NCBI GenBank assembly: GCA_964636985.1 | Contig: CAZWSX010000016.1 | Span: 103,532-167,531 of the forward strand | Direction of reading: 5' to 3' | Length of the DNA stretch: 64,000 nucleotides | Source: CAZWSX01 sp964636985 | GTDB taxonomy: Bacteria > Planctomycetota > Planctomycetia > Pirellulales > Pirellulaceae | Shown: piece by piece, positions 37,171-45,888 of the stretch | How positions within the stretch are numbered: the first letter of the stretch is position 1 | How the letters are laid out: each line of letters starts with the position of its first letter | Program-made: the position numbers and the translations under genes | The notes under the pieces: generated by a model | Database searches by the model: none | What the model was told of the DNA's origin: nothing | Seen by the model: the letters and a program-made list of their open reading frames with translations, nothing else

Positions 37171-37530
37171 CTACTGCGAGGGCGCATCGGCCGGATAGAT
37201 GCCGATGACGTGCGCGGCGAGGAAGACCGCAACAAATGTGGAAGAGTCATGGGCATTCGCGAGAATGCCCAAATGCTGTGGATCACTCGCAATGGCGCAT
37301 ACCCCGTAGCCGGTTACTTCAATCTCTGACTTGTCATTAACCAGGACGCGAAATCGACGGGGCTTCGTAATGGCGTCGCAATCAAAGAGGTCCGCGGAAC
37401 TTGGTTGAACGACTTCGCCGGTGCCAATTCGTTCACCAGGATTGGGGGCCTTATTCGAAACGAACACGCAGTCTTCGGCAAAGTCGCCGGCGAGCTTACC
37501 TTCGATGCTAAGTCTTGTCTCAACTCCCAT
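37171..37530 (-). CDS. Small hypothetical protein
   Basis: 119 residues, no recognised family. No signal peptide; one moderately hydrophobic stretch near the C-terminus (FVAVFLAAHVIG) is not clearly a membrane helix. The start ATG follows the upstream gene's TGA by one base, with GGTGA/GAGG just before it, so translation is coupled to the gene at 37532-37936. The two were probably transferred or expressed together. Confidence 0.6.
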   Translation of the reverse strand: MGVETRLSIEGKLAGDFAEDCVFVSNKAPNPGERIGTGEVVQPSSADLFDCDAITKPRRFRVLVNDKSEIEVTGYGVCAIASDPQHLGILANAHDSSTFVAVFLAAHVIGIYPADAPSQ

Positions 37531-37531
37531 T

Positions 37532-37936
37532 TCACCGCCTCAGCACTAGGAACTGCGACGCAATCTCCTCGTCATTATAGCAGAACGCGAAAACATAAAG
37601 TCCAAATTCAGGAAACAGAAGGTTGTGCAGACGAAAGGTGAATATCTGGACTTCTAGTGGATCGGTGGAAAAATCGATAACACGCTCGCGCGTCCTCATG
37701 ACGACTTCGTTCGTATCGGCAAAGCGAATCTCGACGTAGCCACGAGCGGGCCCCCGACCACCGGTCGAGGTCATGAACACACACATCTTTTCGAATCGCA
37801 CAAATTGAACGTCCGGCTCACGTGATCGGATCGTCGTGAGCAGTCCAATTAGCGAAACGCTGTTTTCACCAAGCTCCTCTGACTTCACGTCAGAACAAAG
37901 GATGAGATAGCGAATCACTGGATGTACTGACGTCAT
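37532..37936 (-). CDS. DUF6941-like hypothetical protein
   Basis: 134 residues. The opening YLILCSDVKSEELGENSVSLIGLLTTI and a later beta-rich body resemble the DUF6941 type found in planctomycetes and related bacteria, a small beta-sandwich of unknown role. No signal peptide. The assignment rests on memory of the pattern. It is coupled to the downstream gene (TGA-A-ATG). Confidence 0.55.
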   Translation of the reverse strand: MTSVHPVIRYLILCSDVKSEELGENSVSLIGLLTTIRSREPDVQFVRFEKMCVFMTSTGGRGPARGYVEIRFADTNEVVMRTRERVIDFSTDPLEVQIFTFRLHNLLFPEFGLYVFAFCYNDEEIASQFLVLRR

Positions 37937-37961
37937 TTCCTGCCCCCTGAATCAAACGTGT

Positions 37962-38984
37962 CTAATCCTCTTCCTTCTTGACCTCGGCCTTCACATCGTC
38001 GAGGTCGCGCAGGTGGTACTCGATGTCCGAGTAGTCGAGCAGCTTGCAGAGGGCCCGCAGAGCGACGCTCATTCCGTCGGGTCCGCTGAATCCGCCGAAC
38101 TGCCCGCCGCCTTTGAGGTGCGGTTCCAGATCGAGAATCACCCCCGGGATGCCGCGGCGGGTGAGTTTCTTTTCCAGGCTGGGAATCAACTCGCGGAAGT
38201 CGCGCAAGATCATCTCGTGGCCGCTGTCACCCTGATCGCATGGCACAAAGTGCTTGAGGGCTTCCTCGTCGACGTGCGTGGTGCGTTTCGCCGGGTGCGG
38301 ATGCTTGTAGTCCTTGATGTGCATCCAACCGAGACCTTTTTTCATCTTGCGATACTGTTCGAACGTCTCGCTCGGCGAAAAACCCTGCGTCGAGATATTG
38401 GCCGCGTCGAAAATCAAAACCATTGCCGGGTGATCGACTTGCGCATGGATCTCCGCCAAAAGATCGCCGTTTTGACCGATCAGGTTGGCCTCGACCTCGA
38501 GGCCAAACGTCAAGTCGCTGCGGTGACACGCCTCGGCGATCTTGCCCAAATGATCGACCGCTTGCGGAACGTGGGGCCAGGGGTCGGTCCCCTTGGGATG
38601 ATAGAACGAAAATCCGCGAATCAACTTGGTCTCGAAAGCGTGCGCCAGTTCGCAAGCCTTTTGCACTTCTTCGCTGAGATACTTTTCGAATGGAACGTAC
38701 CGGTTCTTGGTTCCATCTTCGACATCGAGCAGCTTCACCTTGCCAATGGGGCTGCCCAATGTCGCCACGTTGAGCCCATACTCCGATTCCAGGTGGCGGA
38801 TCTTTTGAACTTCTGGAATCGTGAGCTGCATCACGTTTTTGACGCCGTGACCGGCATCGATGAAGCGGATGCTGTAGTACTGCAAACCCAGTGCGGCGAA
38901 GGCGGCGAACTGCTGCTCGGCGGTTTTTTGATTGGCGGCTTCGTCGGCGAAACCGGAAAGAATGACGCGGGCCTGTTCGCTCAT
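37962..38984 (-). CDS. Sugar isomerase/epimerase-like TIM-barrel protein
   Basis: 340 residues. It fits the xylose-isomerase-like TIM barrel: GFADEAANQKTAEQQF at the start, GLEVEANLIGQNG near 157-169, LIFDAANISTQG near 188-199, and HIKDYKH near 223-229. The acidic and His residues in these segments would bind a divalent metal. GGAG sits nine bases before the start ATG. The substrate is likely a sugar or sugar acid but cannot be read from the sequence. It is 25 bases downstream of the small pair, on the same strand. Confidence 0.88.
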   Translation of the reverse strand: MSEQARVILSGFADEAANQKTAEQQFAAFAALGLQYYSIRFIDAGHGVKNVMQLTIPEVQKIRHLESEYGLNVATLGSPIGKVKLLDVEDGTKNRYVPFEKYLSEEVQKACELAHAFETKLIRGFSFYHPKGTDPWPHVPQAVDHLGKIAEACHRSDLTFGLEVEANLIGQNGDLLAEIHAQVDHPAMVLIFDAANISTQGFSPSETFEQYRKMKKGLGWMHIKDYKHPHPAKRTTHVDEEALKHFVPCDQGDSGHEMILRDFRELIPSLEKKLTRRGIPGVILDLEPHLKGGGQFGGFSGPDGMSVALRALCKLLDYSDIEYHLRDLDDVKAEVKKEED

Positions 38985-39089
38985 GGTGGGATCTCCAGCT
39001 TGGGTTACAATCGAGCGCCGGATTGTATCACACTGTGTCTTCCATCACACCGCGTGTGTTATCGCACATTGCCTTAGCGAGGTGAGACC

Positions 39090-39515
39090 GTGGTCCTGTT
39101 TCGCAACATCCTCGCGGTGATCGTCGGCGTGATCGCAGGCGGAGCGGCCGTGGGCGTAATTGAAATGCTCGGGATGGCGGTCTTCCCGTTGCCAGCAGAC
39201 GCCAACCCGCAAGATGTGGAGTGGCTCAAGGCGAACATCGACAAGGTTCCGCTCGGAGCGATGATCGCCGTGACGGTGGCCTGGTTTGCAGGCGTGCTCG
39301 TCGCATCGACCGTGGCCGGTTTCATTGCCGCAACGCGCAAGTTGCTCTTGGCGTTCATCGCGGGCGATCTTTTGCTCACGATGACATTAATGATGCTGAT
39401 AACGATCCCTCACCCCGATTGGATGTGGCCGGCGGGCATCGCCGCCGTCGTCACGGCACAAGGGATGGTGCTCGTTGCCGGCTTTCTGTTTGCCGGGTGG
39501 CGGTTCGATCGTTAG
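39090..39515 (+). CDS. Small membrane protein
   Basis: 141 residues from GTG 39090; GAGGTGA three bases upstream supports this start. Four hydrophobic segments (about 5-28, 57-79, 84-103, 110-132) make a compact four-helix membrane protein with a short acidic loop after helix one. No family recognised. It is convergent with nagB, whose stop lies six bases away. Confidence 0.72.
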   Translation: MVLFRNILAVIVGVIAGGAAVGVIEMLGMAVFPLPADANPQDVEWLKANIDKVPLGAMIAVTVAWFAGVLVASTVAGFIAATRKLLLAFIAGDLLLTMTLMMLITIPHPDWMWPAGIAAVVTAQGMVLVAGFLFAGWRFDR

Positions 39516-39521
39516 CCGCTG

Positions 39522-40262
39522 CTATCGCTTCAGCAACGATGCCGCCGGCTCATCGAGCAACAGCGCGCAGTTGGTGTGCTGTTGAAGCATCGAGCCTGGG
39601 CAATTCGGCGTGACAGGGCCCTCGACTGAGCCCTGTACAGCTTTCGCTTTGCGCTCGTCGGGGACGCTGCACACGATCTGGCGCGATTTCATGATCTGGC
39701 GAATCGACATCGAAATCGCAGTAGTCGGCACATTGGCCAGCGTGGGAAACCAGCCTTCGCCAAACTGCTGCTTGCGGCAGGCCTCGTCGAGACCGACCAC
39801 AATGTACGGTTCTTCGGTCTTGAAGTCGGCCGGCGGGTCGTTAAACGCCAAGTGGCCGTTTTCGCCAATGCCAATGAAGGCGACGTCGATCAGGTCGCCG
39901 GCAATCAATTTGGCCAATCGCTGGCATTCTGCTGTGCAGTCTCCTTGGGCATCGATGCCGTGAAACGCCGCCAACGGCTTCGGCAGCAAATTGACGAACC
40001 GCTCGCGGAGATATTTCCGGAACGAGGCCGGATGCGTCTCGGCCATGCCCACGTACTCATCCAAGTGAAAACACTCGACGACCGACCAATCGATCGATGG
40101 TTGCTTCACAAGCGCCGCCAGGGTATCGAACTGCGATGCCCCGGTCGCGACAATGATCCGGGCTTTGCCACGAGCAGCAATTGCGTCGGTGACGGACTTG
40201 CCGCCGATCTCAGCGGCGCGGCGGCCCAATTCGGGTTTCGTCTTGAAGATCTCGATGTTCAT
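39522..40262 (-). CDS. nagB: Glucosamine-6-phosphate deaminase-like protein
   Basis: 246 residues, the size of short bacterial NagB proteins. Characteristic parts are the phosphate loop VATGASQFDTLAAL, HLDEYVG (the general base Asp) near 70-76, and GIGENGHLAFNDPP near 135-148, which carries the catalytic Glu/His. It converts glucosamine 6-phosphate to fructose 6-phosphate and ammonia, feeding amino sugars into glycolysis. I start at ATG 40262 (GAGGACC upstream) rather than the longer reading from 40337. Related 6-phosphogluconolactonases share the fold but lack this set of motifs. Confidence 0.92.
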   Translation of the reverse strand: MNIEIFKTKPELGRRAAEIGGKSVTDAIAARGKARIIVATGASQFDTLAALVKQPSIDWSVVECFHLDEYVGMAETHPASFRKYLRERFVNLLPKPLAAFHGIDAQGDCTAECQRLAKLIAGDLIDVAFIGIGENGHLAFNDPPADFKTEEPYIVVGLDEACRKQQFGEGWFPTLANVPTTAISMSIRQIMKSRQIVCSVPDERKAKAVQGSVEGPVTPNCPGSMLQQHTNCALLLDEPAASLLKR

Positions 40263-40320
40263 GTTGGTCCTCGTTTGGTGGAACCAACAGTGTAGTCGAG
40301 TTGCGCGTCCCGGGTTTGGG

Positions 40321-40351
40321 TGGCACTGGCGTCCCAAAGACGCCAGTGTGC
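40321..40351. repeat. Hairpin repeat, copy 2 (TGGCAC...GTGTGCA)
   Basis: A perfect 10-bp stem, CACTGGCGTC with GACGCCAGTG around CCAAA (40324-40348), between nagB and proB. It shares its outer flanks (TGGCAC left, GTG-GCA right) with the hairpin at 29342-29368, but not the stem core. It could also act as a terminator for proB, although there is no T-run. Confidence 0.65.
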
Positions 40352-40372
40352 ATGAGTAGTAGCTTTGCGCCG

Positions 40373-41515
40373 CTAGCGATCCACGACCGCGAGGTTGTCG
40401 CGGTGAATCACTTCCTCGTAAGGGCAGTGCCCGAGAATCTGTGCGATCTTCGCCGACTTCAACCCCTTGATCCGCTGTAGTTCGTCGGCGCCGTAATTCG
40501 TGAGGCCTCGCCCGATCAGTGTTCCGTCGGGATCGTAGAGCGCGACCACGTCTCCCTTGTCGAACTTCCCTTCGGCACTCACGACACCAATCGCCAACAA
40601 GCTGCGGCCTTGTTCGACGACAGCCTTTCTCGCGCCGGCGTCGAGCGACAATCGCCCGCGCGGAGCAGCCGAGTGACCGATCCAGCGTTTGAACGGGCTA
40701 ACCGCTTTGCCAGAAGGAAGGAACAGCGTTCCCACGGTCTCGCCTGCCATGATTTGGGAGAGGATGTCTTCCTGGCGACCGCTGGCGATGAGGCAGTGCT
40801 CGCCGGAGGTTGTCATCATCTTCGCGGCGTTGAGCTTGCTGGCCATGCCCCCTTTGCTGAGCCCCGTCAGTTTGTCGACGACATAGCCCATGACGGTGTC
40901 GTCGATCTTCTTCACCGTGTGCAGCAGCTTCGATTCGGGCTTGTTGGGATCGCCGTCGTACAGGCCAGGAACGTCCGACAAGATGATCAGTAGCGGGGCG
41001 CGGATCGAATTCGCCACCAGCGCCGCGAGTTTATCGTTGTCGCCAAATGTGACCATCAACTCGGCGACACTGACGGTGTCGTTTTCGTTGATGATCGGCA
41101 CCGCGCCGTATTCCAGCAGCGAGAGGAGCGTGTTGCGGACGTTCAAGTAGCGGTCGCGGTCGTCGAAGTCTTCTCCTGTCAGCAGCACCTGGGCAGCGTG
41201 CCGGCCATGCTTCGAGAACAATCCGTCGTAGGCCTTGATCAAGTGTGTTTGGCCGATCGCGGCGATGGCCTGGAGTTTGGCCAGGTCGCTGGGGCGGCTT
41301 CCCAGTTTCAATAGCCCGACGCCGGCACCAACCGCACCCGAGCTCACCAGGACCACGCGCTTGCCCGAGGTCGCAATGGCGCACAATTCGTCGGCCAGCT
41401 TGCCGACTCGTTCCTCATTCAGCGAGGCGTCGCTGCGGGTGAGTACGTTTGTCCCAACCTTCACCACGATGGTCTGGGCTTGTTGGATTAACTGCTGTCG
41501 CAATGGGTCGGCCAT
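40373..41515 (-). CDS. proB: Glutamate 5-kinase
   Basis: 380 residues. The N-terminal amino-acid kinase domain has VVKVGTNVL near 17-25 with the catalytic Lys at 19, SSGAVGAG near 59-66, and INENDTVSV near 141-149. The C-terminal ~85 residues form a PUA domain (GRLSLDAGARKAV). It phosphorylates glutamate, the first step of proline synthesis. I start at ATG 41515 (GGGAG upstream); a GTG start at 41554 would add 13 residues. proA is not adjacent. Confidence 0.96.
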   Translation of the reverse strand: MADPLRQQLIQQAQTIVVKVGTNVLTRSDASLNEERVGKLADELCAIATSGKRVVLVSSGAVGAGVGLLKLGSRPSDLAKLQAIAAIGQTHLIKAYDGLFSKHGRHAAQVLLTGEDFDDRDRYLNVRNTLLSLLEYGAVPIINENDTVSVAELMVTFGDNDKLAALVANSIRAPLLIILSDVPGLYDGDPNKPESKLLHTVKKIDDTVMGYVVDKLTGLSKGGMASKLNAAKMMTTSGEHCLIASGRQEDILSQIMAGETVGTLFLPSGKAVSPFKRWIGHSAAPRGRLSLDAGARKAVVEQGRSLLAIGVVSAEGKFDKGDVVALYDPDGTLIGRGLTNYGADELQRIKGLKSAKIAQILGHCPYEEVIHRDNLAVVDR

Positions 41516-41652
41516 GACCGGGCGAATCTCCCTACTCTCTTGTGGCAAATGCACGGCGGATTAGTTCCGCAAACCGGCGACAATACGCTAAAGCCCCTAT
41601 TTTGACAACGGAGAGTGTCGCCAACGTTAACATGACGATCGAGAAATCATCG

Positions 41653-42162
41653 TCAATGGTCAGATTCCAGCGCCTGTTTTGCCAGGCGAGCCAAGCGGGG
41701 CAGGGGGGAGGCAGCCGCTTTGGCCAGGGCTTCTTTGGCCGGGGCGTCGAGCGAGCCGATTTTGCCCAGCGCCCAAGCGGCCTGTTCGCGAACGACGTGC
41801 GGTTGCGATTCTTCCGCTAACGTCTTGGTCAGGGCCGAAACGTGAGCGATGGCGTCGCGTTTGCCTCGTCCAAGCAAAGTGGCGGCCCAATAGGCCGTCA
41901 GTTCGTCATCGGACGACAGCGACTTGGCGATCAGGGGAAGGTCGCTCGCCGGCGCAGGGCCGCAGTCTTCCAGCAAACTGACGAGTGGTTCGCGGATGTT
42001 TTCGTTGGGGCTCGACAAGAACGAAAAAATTTGGCCCGCGACCAGGGCTCCCTCAGAACCAAGCTGTGCAAGGCCTTGAGCCGCCTTCTCGGCGGTCCCC
42101 TGATCCTCTTGGGCCGACGCCTGCCGAAGCGATGCCAGAAGGTTAAGGAGTTCGTGATTCAT
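41653..42162 (-). CDS. HEAT-repeat protein
   Basis: 169 residues, Ala/Leu-rich, made of HEAT-like helical pairs (for example VREQAAWALGKIGSLDAPAKEAL). No signal peptide or catalytic motif. HEAT repeats bind other proteins; similar sequence also occurs as lyase-like repeats in phycobilisome proteins. The start at 42162 has GGTGG upstream; the longer one at 42186 does not. It is followed by proB on the same strand at a distance of 137 bases. Confidence 0.8.
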   Translation of the reverse strand: MNHELLNLLASLRQASAQEDQGTAEKAAQGLAQLGSEGALVAGQIFSFLSSPNENIREPLVSLLEDCGPAPASDLPLIAKSLSSDDELTAYWAATLLGRGKRDAIAHVSALTKTLAEESQPHVVREQAAWALGKIGSLDAPAKEALAKAAASPLPRLARLAKQALESDH

Positions 42163-42309
42163 GGAAAGGCCCACCGGAAACAGCATCGAGTCGGGAATGT
42201 TGGCGGTCAGTCTAGTACAACGAAGTTGGCGAAGGGAACATCGATCTGGCTGCTTTGATCCCGGTCAACAACTAGACTGCGACGAATTACACATCAGGAG
42301 AATTCACTC

Positions 42310-43350
42310 ATGTCGCTCGCCATCGCATTTCTCTCCCATGCCTCTGGCCCCCATCTCGATGCCTACCTCTTGGCGCTTGCGGCGGCGCCCGAAGTATCGA
42401 AAGTCTTCTACGGCGACCCTTCGGCCAGCACGTTCGAACTCGCGAAAAGCAAGCTAGGAGACAAACTCGTCTCGACCCAGCGCGACTATGCCGACGCACT
42501 TGCGCATGCAAAGCCTGACGCGTCAACAGCCGCCATGGCGCTCATTGCGGTCGAGGCGGTTCTCGCACCGCCGGTCATTGATGCTGCACTGGAAAAGGGG
42601 TGCCACGTGATGGCGGAGAAGCCGGCGTGTGTGAGCGCTCGCGACTTCGCACCGCTCGTCCACAAGGCGGAAGACAAGCGATTGCATTTGATGCTCGCAC
42701 TGGCCAACCGTGTCACGCCTGCCATTCAAAAGGCCCGCGCACTTGTGGCCACTGGCGAACTTGGAAAGCTCTATGGCATGGAGATCCAACTAGTCGCCGA
42801 TCAAGCGCGGCTTAAGAACCCAGCCATCCGCGAAAGTTGGATGTTCAACAAGGGCAGGGGAGGGGGAGGCAATTTCACCTGGCTCGGAATCCATTGGCTC
42901 GATCTGGCAATGTACATCTCGCACGCGTCGATCAAGCAAGTGACGGGTTTCGCCGGTGTAGTGGGCGGTCAACCGATCGACGTGGAAGACAGCGTCGCCG
43001 CGGCGCTGGCGTTCGACAACGGAACCTTTGGCGTGATGACCTGCGGCTACTACCTGGAGAGCGGCTACCAGGACTCGATCCGCATTTGGGGCGAACGCGG
43101 TTGGCTTCACTTTGGCCGAGAACTCGCAGCTCCCCTGCTCTGGCAAACCAGTGGAGACAAGGAAGTTCAAAAGTTCACGGAATCGAACGAACCGCAAGGC
43201 TATGGACCATTCGTGCGCGCATGCGCGCGGGCGTCGCTCGGCTTGGAACAACCGCCCGTATCGCCGCGAGAGTGTTTGCGGCTCCTCAACACGATCTTCG
43301 CGTTCTACGACGCAGTGAAGACTGGGCAAGCGCAGCGAGTTGCCTTTTGA
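42310..43350 (+). CDS. Gfo/Idh/MocA-family oxidoreductase
   Basis: 346 residues. MAEKPAC (about 100-106) is the family's catalytic Lys/Pro segment and GGNFTWLGIHWLDLAMY (about 185-201) contains the conserved HWLDL. The N-terminal Rossmann glycine motif is not the standard GxGxxG: it reads AFLSHASGPHL, so cofactor binding may be altered. Family members use NAD(P) to oxidise sugars or related compounds. It has AGGAG seven bases before the ATG (42297-42302), and is convergent with the next gene seven bases on. Confidence 0.9.
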   Translation: MSLAIAFLSHASGPHLDAYLLALAAAPEVSKVFYGDPSASTFELAKSKLGDKLVSTQRDYADALAHAKPDASTAAMALIAVEAVLAPPVIDAALEKGCHVMAEKPACVSARDFAPLVHKAEDKRLHLMLALANRVTPAIQKARALVATGELGKLYGMEIQLVADQARLKNPAIRESWMFNKGRGGGGNFTWLGIHWLDLAMYISHASIKQVTGFAGVVGGQPIDVEDSVAAALAFDNGTFGVMTCGYYLESGYQDSIRIWGERGWLHFGRELAAPLLWQTSGDKEVQKFTESNEPQGYGPFVRACARASLGLEQPPVSPRECLRLLNTIFAFYDAVKTGQAQRVAF

Positions 43351-43357
43351 TCGGCTC

Positions 43358-44218
43358 TTACCGCCGTCGTTGCGATGGCGGTGCTGAAGGTTGGCGAATC
43401 GGGGCAGGGGGGCGGGCGATCTTCGACGGGGAGACATGATCCTCGTGCGATATTCCTGGATGCTGGTCCGCGTCATCATCGAGGCCCCAGCGATTGGTAA
43501 TCGCGTGCCCTGCCTTGTCGGCGAACTCGTCGAGGTCTTCGGCGATGTTGCGCGTGTTGAACGGGACGGTGTATTGGTAACGTTCCATCAACATCGGGTC
43601 GCCGGCCGCGATGGTGCCAAAGAGAATGAGCTTGCCCCAGGTGACAAAGTTCGCCCAGGCGCTGTCGCTCCAAAACTTGAGCGCCGTTCCCCAGCTTTTC
43701 TTCAAGCCAACGCCGCCGCTGCCGGCAATTTGCAAACTCCAGATTTCATCGAGCAACAGGTGCGAAAAGAACCCCAGCATCACGGCGAACGCCAGGAAGA
43801 CGCGGAGCATGAAGTCGTCGCGCGAGACGAGCAAGAATGTAACTAGCCCCGCGATACCGCAGGCCGGCACGCTGTGCCACATCCCGCGATGGACCGTGTA
43901 GTTGCGAAAAAATGCCGCGAGCGGAAAGCGAATCAGCAGGTAGATGGCACCAGTGGCAATCGCGATCGTTTCGTTCGCCCAGCCGAGATGCTGAAAACGG
44001 TCGATCATCAGAGCCGGGACGATCGCGGCCAAGAATGCGAAGCTCTCGCGGTGCGGCACGCCTGAATCGCTATCGAGGTCGGGCAGCATCCCCGAGACCG
44101 AGCATAGCCCGGCCCCGAGTGCCGCCGTTTCGAGCGGCACCCCTTGGTTGTAGCCCCACACGGCATAGCCAATGCCGGTGATGGTGCTCGCGCCAATGTG
44201 GGTTTGAAAGTCGGCCAT
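43358..44218 (-). CDS. Membrane-bound metal-dependent hydrolase (YdjM/DUF457-type)
   Basis: 286 residues from ATG 44218, where the family N-terminus ADFQTHIGAS begins; the longer reading from 44347 has a leader with no support. Four or five hydrophobic segments surround HxxxW/Asp-type motifs: LPDLDSD near 46-52, HRGMWHSVP near 110-118 and HLLLDE near 151-156, which would hold the metal in the membrane-bound active site. The soluble C-terminus ends in a Pro/Arg-rich tail. Physiological substrate unknown. It is divergent from the CvpA gene. Confidence 0.85.
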   Translation of the reverse strand: MADFQTHIGASTITGIGYAVWGYNQGVPLETAALGAGLCSVSGMLPDLDSDSGVPHRESFAFLAAIVPALMIDRFQHLGWANETIAIATGAIYLLIRFPLAAFFRNYTVHRGMWHSVPACGIAGLVTFLLVSRDDFMLRVFLAFAVMLGFFSHLLLDEIWSLQIAGSGGVGLKKSWGTALKFWSDSAWANFVTWGKLILFGTIAAGDPMLMERYQYTVPFNTRNIAEDLDEFADKAGHAITNRWGLDDDADQHPGISHEDHVSPSKIARPPAPIRQPSAPPSQRRR

Positions 44219-44458
44219 GTGCGATTGGTAAGGACTTCGGGTGCGCGCACTTCGAAGCCCAAAAAGAATTGCCCCCCTGCCTTTCCCTTCTCGCGAAACT
44301 GCTTGTTGCTGGGCCAACTTGTACCCGCGATTGGCGTTTCGGGCCAATGCCGCTTAAGGCGGTTGATCTTCGCCGCGCCCGAGGCTGTGGGTATACTCGG
44401 CCGCCCAGCATCAGGCCTAATGTGCCTGCATCGCTAGCGTTTGGAAGGAGCCTTCACA

Positions 44459-45355
44459 ATGCATTCGTACGATTTGTTTATTCTCGCCATCATCGGTGCC
44501 AGCCTCGTTTGGGGCGCCTGGAAAGGCCTCGCCTGGCAGGTGATGTCGATCGGTTCAATCTTCACCAGCTACTTCGTTGCGGCGAACTTCTACGAGCCCG
44601 TCGCGCAAAACATTGTCCCCAGGTTGTTCGACGTCCCTGCGCCCACGGCCCGGTACATCGCGATGGGTTTGGTTTACGTTGCTAGCTCGCTGGTGATGTG
44701 GCTGGGGTTCAATTTCATTCGCGACTCCATCGAGCGGTTTCGCCTGAAAGAATTCGACCGCCAGATCGGCGGGCTGGTTGGCGCCGCTAAAGGCGGACTC
44801 ATCAGCATCTTGGTTACCCTTTTCACCGTCGGCGTTTCCGAACCGAACACCGTTCGAGCGGTCTTTCAATCGAAGTCGGGCGGCATCATCGCCCAAGTCC
44901 TGAACGCGGCGGCCCCCATGATCCCAGGCGATTACCGTCGCGAGATCGCTCCCTACGTCCGCAAGCTGGAGGACGGGCTGGAGCGAGAGCAGGGTCGCGA
45001 TGATTACAACGAATACGACGATCGTTACCCAAATGACGGCCGCTATGACAATCGGCAAACCCCGAACGATCCATACGGCGAGTCCGACAGCTACGAGGAT
45101 GGCAACCAGAACGATCCTCGCGACCGCAACTACGATCCGCGGTACGATCGCCGGCCCAGTCGAGACGACGGTTACACCGACGACCGCTATGACGACGGTC
45201 GCTATGACGACCAAGCGTCCCAAGACGAAAGCAATTGGGAGGGCAGCGAAGACGACCGTGGCGCCGGCGGTTCACTCTTAGAGACCCTCGGCAAGATCGG
45301 CAAGGATGTGATCGAGCACGAACTCGAATCCAGCACCCGCAGAGGCCGCCGCTAA
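44459..45355 (+). CDS. CvpA-family protein with an Asp/Arg/Tyr repeat tail
   Basis: 298 residues. The first ~165 residues fit CvpA: four membrane helices with WGAWKGLAWQ early and EFDRQIGGLVGAAKGGL near 100. The C-terminal ~100 residues are a hydrophilic low-complexity tail made of repeated DDRY/DGRYDD-type units, ending in a short helix. GGAAGGAG lies seven bases before ATG 44459. CvpA is linked to colicin V production and biofilm in other bacteria; the tail is not part of the known domain and could be an extended interaction region. Confidence 0.88.
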   Translation: MHSYDLFILAIIGASLVWGAWKGLAWQVMSIGSIFTSYFVAANFYEPVAQNIVPRLFDVPAPTARYIAMGLVYVASSLVMWLGFNFIRDSIERFRLKEFDRQIGGLVGAAKGGLISILVTLFTVGVSEPNTVRAVFQSKSGGIIAQVLNAAAPMIPGDYRREIAPYVRKLEDGLEREQGRDDYNEYDDRYPNDGRYDNRQTPNDPYGESDSYEDGNQNDPRDRNYDPRYDRRPSRDDGYTDDRYDDGRYDDQASQDESNWEGSEDDRGAGGSLLETLGKIGKDVIEHELESSTRRGRR

Positions 45356-45888
45356 GCGGCTCGGTGAAGGTCCTGGCCGTGTAACCAAATGCCACCTAGG
45401 ATGACCCCGGTTGGCGCCCAGGACGGGCTGGCGAACCAACCGAGTTCCGGTCGGGCATACGGACTCAGGTTGAGGCCAGGTTCACGGCCAACTTTGCGAC
45501 GCCGGGCAGGGGGCTGAATTGGGATTCCCAAGTCTGTTGGCGCTCTTGGACGCTGCCAACGTAACCTTCGGAACCAGGGCCAAAGTAAGTCGCCTCGGGC
45601 TGCGAAAGCAGCGAATCGGCGACGGGCGGACAGGAACCAAGCCGTTGTTCTTTGATCACTGAGCTGAATAACGCAGGTGAAGGGCGGGCGGAGGCACTGA
45701 AAGCCAGATATCGCGAAAATCCAAGGCTAAAACGACTAAAAAACGAACATAAGAAACATTATCGGACGTTGTCGTTTGGGTGTTTTGGGGCTGCTCTTCG
45801 TGGTGTCCGCCTTGCCCTTTTCGATGCTGGCCCCAAGGTCTGGGCGGCTGTTTAGACGATCGCTGCGAGGCACGCTTCGTATTCGATT
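45356..45888. other. Gene-free region between CvpA and the DUF1501 gene
   Basis: 533 bases between convergent genes. Two short ORFs (45465-45659 on the minus strand, 45652-45855 on the plus strand) start at GTG/TTG without ribosome-binding sites and are not supported. GGGCAGGGGG at 45504-45513 is one copy of a recurring G-rich motif. No strong terminator was found. Confidence 0.4.

Noticed and set aside
38013..39077. 354-codon ORF on the plus strand
   Set aside because: Antisense shadow of the sugar isomerase/epimerase-like gene, with typical Leu/Val/Arg-rich shadow composition.
45465..45855. Two overlapping short ORFs between CvpA and DUF1501
   Set aside because: Rare start codons without ribosome-binding sites and no family resemblance; they overlap each other on opposite strands.
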